From Promerops cafer (taxonomy: Eukaryota > Chordata > Aves > Passeriformes > Nectariniidae), in contig VZSE01006609.1 of the NCBI GenBank assembly GCA_013398275.1, positions 7,929 through 71,928 on the forward strand: a stretch of 64,000 nucleotides of DNA, read 5' to 3'. This document shows, one piece after another, positions 59,381-64,000 of the stretch (position 1 is its first letter; each line of letters starts with the position of its first letter). The notes under the pieces were generated by a model that saw only the letters and a list, made by a program, of their open reading frames with translations, did no database searches and was not told where the DNA came from. The position numbers were made by a program, and so were the translations under genes.

Positions 59381-59780
59381 TAAAAAAAATAATCTGTCTG
59401 GATTGGGTTAAATACCACAAAATATTAACCCCCACATGCAATTGCATTTGCAATTGCACCTTGGCTATCTATTCTCTGGCATAAAAAATGTGGGTCTTGA
59501 ATTATCAACCTAGTCACAAAGGTTTTTTTCAGTCATTTTCCAGCTTGCAAAGCCTCTTATTTTAATATTTTTGATACAAAGTTAAACGTTTTTCTTCAAA
59601 GTGCCTAAGGACAATGCTAATGCTCTTTCTGAATTTGCCTCTTCCCATTTAGTTATCTTGGTGATATTCATTTTTAAAGTCTTAAAGTAGAGTTTATGCG
59701 GCATTAGTATTCATAGGCACACGCTAATTTACTCTTATGTTCGGATACGCAAGTGGTTTTTTTCAGATGAAACAGAGGGG
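59380..59780. promoter_or_regulatory. Candidate conserved noncoding element with nested palindromes
   Basis: AT-rich, high-complexity DNA contains ATGCAATTGCAT, a perfect 12-bp palindrome at 59436-59447, followed at 59450-59457 by GCAATTGC, a second palindrome sharing the same core. GACAATGCTAATGC and GCATTAGTATTCATAGG follow. The ATTGCAAT/TTGCAATT words resemble C/EBP and POU half-sites. Confidence 0.45.
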
Positions 59781-59929
59781 ATTAGATCTAGATCACTTGC
59801 TCTGAAGAAAAGTTGTAGCACGCCTCAGCTTTCTATTCTTTTCAATGCGGCATCAATTACTAAAACTAGATTCCTTGCTCCTAAAACAGAAATAAAAATA
59901 TCTGCTGCGGTCTCGTAAGAGAAAAAAAA

Positions 59930-60500
59930 AAAAGTGTATTGTGGTATGAGAGAGTCACAAAGTCTCCAACCCCTCCCTCTGCCCTCCTCCCTTCTCCACA
60001 GGGACCAGGGATTATCACCGCTGATCCCTAATGCCACTCCGGCCGCCGGGACGCCAGAGCCGAGGGCTGTGCTCCGGCTGCCCATTGTCAGCGGTGGCAG
60101 CTGGGAGGAAGGCAGAGGTTTGGGTCTGCCCCAGCCAGCCAGCGCTCGGGGGTCACCCTCGGGAAGGTCAGCATGTCCCTCACCTCCCCGTCATGGCCAT
60201 ACAAATTTGCTTCAATCCACAAATGTGTTTGAAGGAGGAACTCGCAACAAAAGCTTTTTCCAAGTGCTCTGTAACATGTGGTTGGAGAGGGAAAACACTG
60301 CTTTTTTGATTCTGTTTTCACTTTATAACTCAGCTTTTAAACTTTATTGTTGTTAAGTACATTAGCATTTGAAAGCAAACCCCAACTTTCACCACTTTTC
60401 CCTATGTTTTCTGTTTGGAAACAAGAGAATTACCTCACCAAAATCCACTTACATCGTGAACTTGATTTGGAACATGTAATCCTCCATGAGGCAATAATGC
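59930..60500. promoter_or_regulatory. Small GC patch followed by candidate element
   Basis: A CpG-containing patch (TCCGGCCGCCGGGACGCC near 60038-60055, GCGCTCGGGGG near 60143) is followed by AT-rich non-repetitive DNA with CTTTATTGTTGTTAAG and ACATTAGCATTTG. The order GC patch then AT-rich block repeats the layout seen elsewhere in the window. Frames on both strands (up to 140 codons plus) have no domain. Confidence 0.35.
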
Positions 60501-63190
60501 AGTTAGGGGGACATGAGCAGATGCCCCATTCCCCTCTGGAGCAGCTGTGGGCTGTCACAGAATCAGCCCTCCCACAGACCCCACTGCACCCCACAGGGCC
60601 TGCCTGTGGCCCCACACAGTCACGAACAGCCTAAAGTCACTCCTGGACCTCTTTTGGTTTCATTTCTTCCCGTTGCCATCCAGCAGCCGAGGCAACACGG
60701 AGGGTGTGCTTCAGCAGCAGGAGGGGCAGGCAGCTCAGCAAGGTCTTCTTCAGACCACTCTGCAGGAATGGCTAGGGAGGAAAATGTTTCATTCCAGGCA
60801 TACTCTTTTTCCCAGTCACAGGTATTTGCTATTAAGGGACATTGGGGGTTTCTTTCCCCCCTTAGGAAGAAGGAGGAGATGAAATGATGTGAAGAATTCA
60901 CTGTGGGGTAAAAGCAAGAAGGTCAGCTGAGTACCTGTAGCTACTCAATGGAAATGTGTAAATATAAACCACTTCTGTGCTTATGAGAGTATATCAGTTC
61001 CATTTGGTGATGCTGATTACCTGACACTGTATCTCAGGTCCATATGACTTTTAATGGTTTTATATTTTGCCCCGTGCTACTAATTTGCATGACTAGAAGA
61101 CACACAAGTGCACAGGAAGGATTGTCCAGACAATAATTCTGGACTAGCTAAGGCAACCAAAGAACAGTAACATCATCACTGAAGCTAAAGGATGACTACC
61201 TGTAGCCCACCAGGACCTGGGGTCAATCAGACATTGAGGCTACATCAAGGTGAGCTCATCAAACAGTGAGAGGATGCAGTCCTGGGCATGGGAAGGCAGT
61301 TGTCTGCCCCAACAAACAGATCTGACTTTCTCTGGCACTGTTTTGGCCCATGCCAGCCAGCACCCCCTTAAAAGATACCTAGGTGCAATTCCAGAGGATG
61401 CACATCCATACCTGGGATTGCTTGTAAGCAATGTGTGTGCTTCACTCTGCCCTGGAAATGAAGAGGATTTACGATCCAAGCTGCAAGCTCTTCCTCACCA
61501 CTGGCCTCTGTGCCCAGGAGCACTCTGGGACATGTTTAATTGTGTTGTTTGTGTAACCCAAAGGTCCTCTTTCCACCAAGATGAGGAAATTATAGCTTTT
61601 GCTTGACATCAAGATTTAAGGACATTGCACTGCTTGTTTTATATCAGGTTACAATACAATTTATTACATAACACACACAAAAGTAGGGGCTTTCAAAGTC
61701 TGCCATTCCTGAGAGAGGAAATTTTGGGTTTAGAGCTGCACAGACAAGTTCTGGTACAACTTTCAACCATCACCCCTACCTGAGCACTTCGCAAGCATTA
61801 CTGTGAAGTCCTTGTGTAAACCAGGATTTTTAAAACACTCATTTTATGCCTGGGAATCAGGCACTGGGAGATTCAGGTGAACAATACTCACCCTTTAATT
61901 TTTTTATCAATTTGAAATATTTCTCCTTGGCTTTTTTAGGTATTAAAATCATCCAGTTTTAGCCCTGTATATATTCACAGTTCCCTGTTGACTTCAACTA
62001 TTGAACTTATTGTAGGGCAATTCTATCAGAGACATTGCAGCCCACCTTCGATCTCAGTTTTCCTTTTCTTTTCCATTTTTTCCTTCCTCCTTCTCCTTTT
62101 CTCTTTTAATTTCCCTTTTCTTCTTTTTCTTGTTTCTGTCTTCTGCTTCCCTTGTCCCTTCTCCACACAGGTCACAGGGTGCTGAAGGCACTAAATGCAT
62201 AGAGTTGCATCAGGTTGCTATGTCCAGATGGAAATAGGAAGTTAAAAGGAAAGCTTTGCTCACATTTAGTCTTGGACTCAAGCCCAGGAAGGGCAGACAC
62301 CACAAAAAACCCCCTGATTTTCTATTAACTCTGAAAAACATATATTTTTACTCATGTTTCCCTTAGAAATGTACAATCTCTTTAGTTTGAAACTCCATGC
62401 CATATTCAGGCTTCTAACACAGAAAAGCTGCTTTAGGGCAGGCAGGTGTAGAGGAAAAGCTGGTCCTGTGAGCATTCACAATGGCCCTACTCCTTCCAGG
62501 ATTTCTCTCCAACAGCTGGGATTTGGCTGTAGCCAATGAAGCCCACTTCTGGGAGCAGAAATTGCTGCTCTTGTTTAGGTAAAAGAGACCCTGACTGGTG
62601 TAAAATAAAGCATACATAAAGTTAAAATATGCGAGGGAAAGAAAAAGAAAGAAAAAGTGCCCTTTAATGTAACTGAAACTGCAGTACTGCCCATGTTTTA
62701 CTGTGAGTTACATGAAATACTCTGGTTAATGAAATATTCCAGCAGTGGCTGGACTTCACAAATGCCTCAGGTTTTCTGTGAAAGCACAAAACAGAGCATC
62801 TCAGTCTTTCATGCAGCACAGAGAAGCTTGAAATCACCACCCCCAGGCAGAGGAACAGCTTTCAAACCAAGAGGCATTTTCTCCACTTCCCAATTTGTGA
62901 TTTCTGAAAGGCTTACCATTTATAAACCAGCTTTGATGTCTGCCTGTGCAAGTCTGGGAGCTGCAGATCTGAGCAGGGAACCCCCGTCATGTCACTTCAC
63001 ATATGAGTTGTATGAATATTTCTGTTCATGAACCTGCCCACAAGCAACAGGGAACTTAAGCCCCTCAGAAATCAGTGTGGCACATCCTATGGACAGAGTA
63101 ATCCTCTGCAGCTGACCTCCTCTGGGCTGGGAAAGCTCATCCCCACAGGCATCCAGGGCCCAGCTGACTGATGTTGAAGCACAGAATGGA
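60501..63190. other. Intergenic DNA, no gene seen; polypyrimidine tract
   Basis: At 62050-62168 the plus strand is almost all C/T and ends in CACACAG followed by GT, which looks like a 3' splice site but has no supporting exon. An A/G run (GAAAGAAAAAGAAAG) lies near 62639-62657. No domain in any frame. Confidence 0.55.
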
Positions 63191-63480
63191 CCAAACACGC
63201 TGTCCCCTTTGTAAACTGCTTTAATTGGACTTGAGTCCTTGATGGACTGAGGCTTCCAGCTCTGCTTGTTTAACAAGAAAAGCTCTCTTAATTTCTTATT
63301 GTGGCACACAAGATTTAGTGCAGATCCTTTAATTTAAATGTCAGAATGTAACCGGTAATTTATTTCCATAAAACAAAAGGCAATAAAGTCAAATATATTA
63401 AGCTCTGGCTGTGAGAGCTCAGATTATAAAATTTATAATTGTACAAAACACAAATAGCAAAAAACTACCCACCAGGGGAT
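63190..63480. promoter_or_regulatory. Candidate conserved noncoding element
   Basis: AT-rich, non-repetitive DNA contains GCTTTAATTGGAC, CCTTTAATTTAAATG, AACCGGTAATTTATTTCC, an AGCTCT/AGAGCT inverted repeat (63401-63419) and the 17-bp inverted repeat ATTATAAA-A-TTTATAAT at 63423-63439. Composition-based call. Confidence 0.38.
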
Positions 63481-64000
63481 GAGTTATTATCACTCAAGCA
63501 TTTGATTCAGGGCTGGTGAAAACAGTTGCAAGAAAACAATGGAAAAAAAACCAGGAGAAGTCAAAGCGTTTGGGATGCTGAAAGACTCTCAGTGACAGTC
63601 AAGCATGGGGAACTAGCTGATGTGTCCCTACACCTGCTGGCCTGCCCAAGTGCTCCTCTGCTGCTCCTCCAGCCACTCTGAGGCTTACTCTGCCCTCCCA
63701 CTTTCATACTGGTTACACTCTGCCAGTATTAATTTTTGCATTACACCCCTAAAATTACACTCCAAATGGTAAGGAACACAAAGGAATAAGATGTTGTATT
63801 TTTTCCAGCTGTGACTACATTTTTTCAGCATCCAGCTCCTGGGATAACCAAAAGCTGGTCTTCAGTAAGACCTTATCTGACACTGGTGATAACATCACAA
63901 GCTCAACTGTGTCATAGGAATTTAGATGATGATTACCTGAGTCAAACCAGAATGTCTCAATAAACTTAAATTCTGAAAACACATCTCTGAAAGGAGCAGA
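63481..64000. other. Intergenic DNA, no gene seen
   Basis: Mixed-composition sequence to the end of the window with no exon, repeat or clear regulatory block. Confidence 0.55.

Overview
The window looks like noncoding vertebrate DNA, most probably from a bird. The strongest taxonomic evidence is a 1.7 kb CR1 LINE fragment at about 8614-10320 (minus strand), with the CR1 reverse-transcriptase reading and the short-repeat 3' end typical of archosaur and turtle genomes. A second, much older CR1-like 3' end lies at about 18555-18790. Recognisable mobile DNA is only a few percent of the window, which also fits a bird. I found no cellular protein-coding exon, rRNA, tRNA, CRISPR array or operon-like arrangement. 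The longer open frames begin at TTG rather than ATG, lie in low-complexity or AT-rich DNA, or overlap open frames on the other strand.

Layout. (1) 1-2770: two GC/CpG-rich patches (about 1-840 and 1345-1910) alternate with AT-rich, homeodomain-motif-rich blocks (330-610, 840-1345), followed by a block with three AAGGTCA half-sites (2480-2770). (2) 2771-14480: mostly featureless DNA, holding an 18-bp ATTA palindrome (5604-5621), a candidate element at 6680-6860, the CR1 insertion and a candidate element at 13330-13560. (3) 14480-28480: the densest run of candidate regulatory blocks (14700-15880, 17000-17285, 21590-21910, 22070-22800, 26400-26760, 27000-27480, 28060-28480), interrupted by the old CR1 and by an assembly gap in a purine-rich pentanucleotide array (24271-24520). 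(4) 28481-44690: a long sparse interval with candidate blocks at 36580-37140, 39640-39880, 40370-40510 and 43020-43240. (5) 44690-46070: a CpG-rich patch joined to an AT-rich block with a perfect octamer. (6) 46071-64000: sparse DNA with candidate blocks at 51640-51930, 56960-57560, 57700-58340, 59380-59780, 59930-60500 and 63190-63480.

The layout resembles a gene desert next to a developmental transcription-factor gene, where scattered conserved enhancers act on a distant promoter. That is inference. No coding anchor is present and I do not recognise the locus. The candidate regulatory blocks were picked by eye from composition, complexity and motif content, not by alignment, so their edges are approximate. 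I did not find a new protein-based system. The most interesting signals are the CpG-plus-AT-rich composite at the left end, the block at 14.7-15.9 kb, the composite at 44.7-46.1 kb and several perfect palindromes built from homeodomain or POU half-sites.
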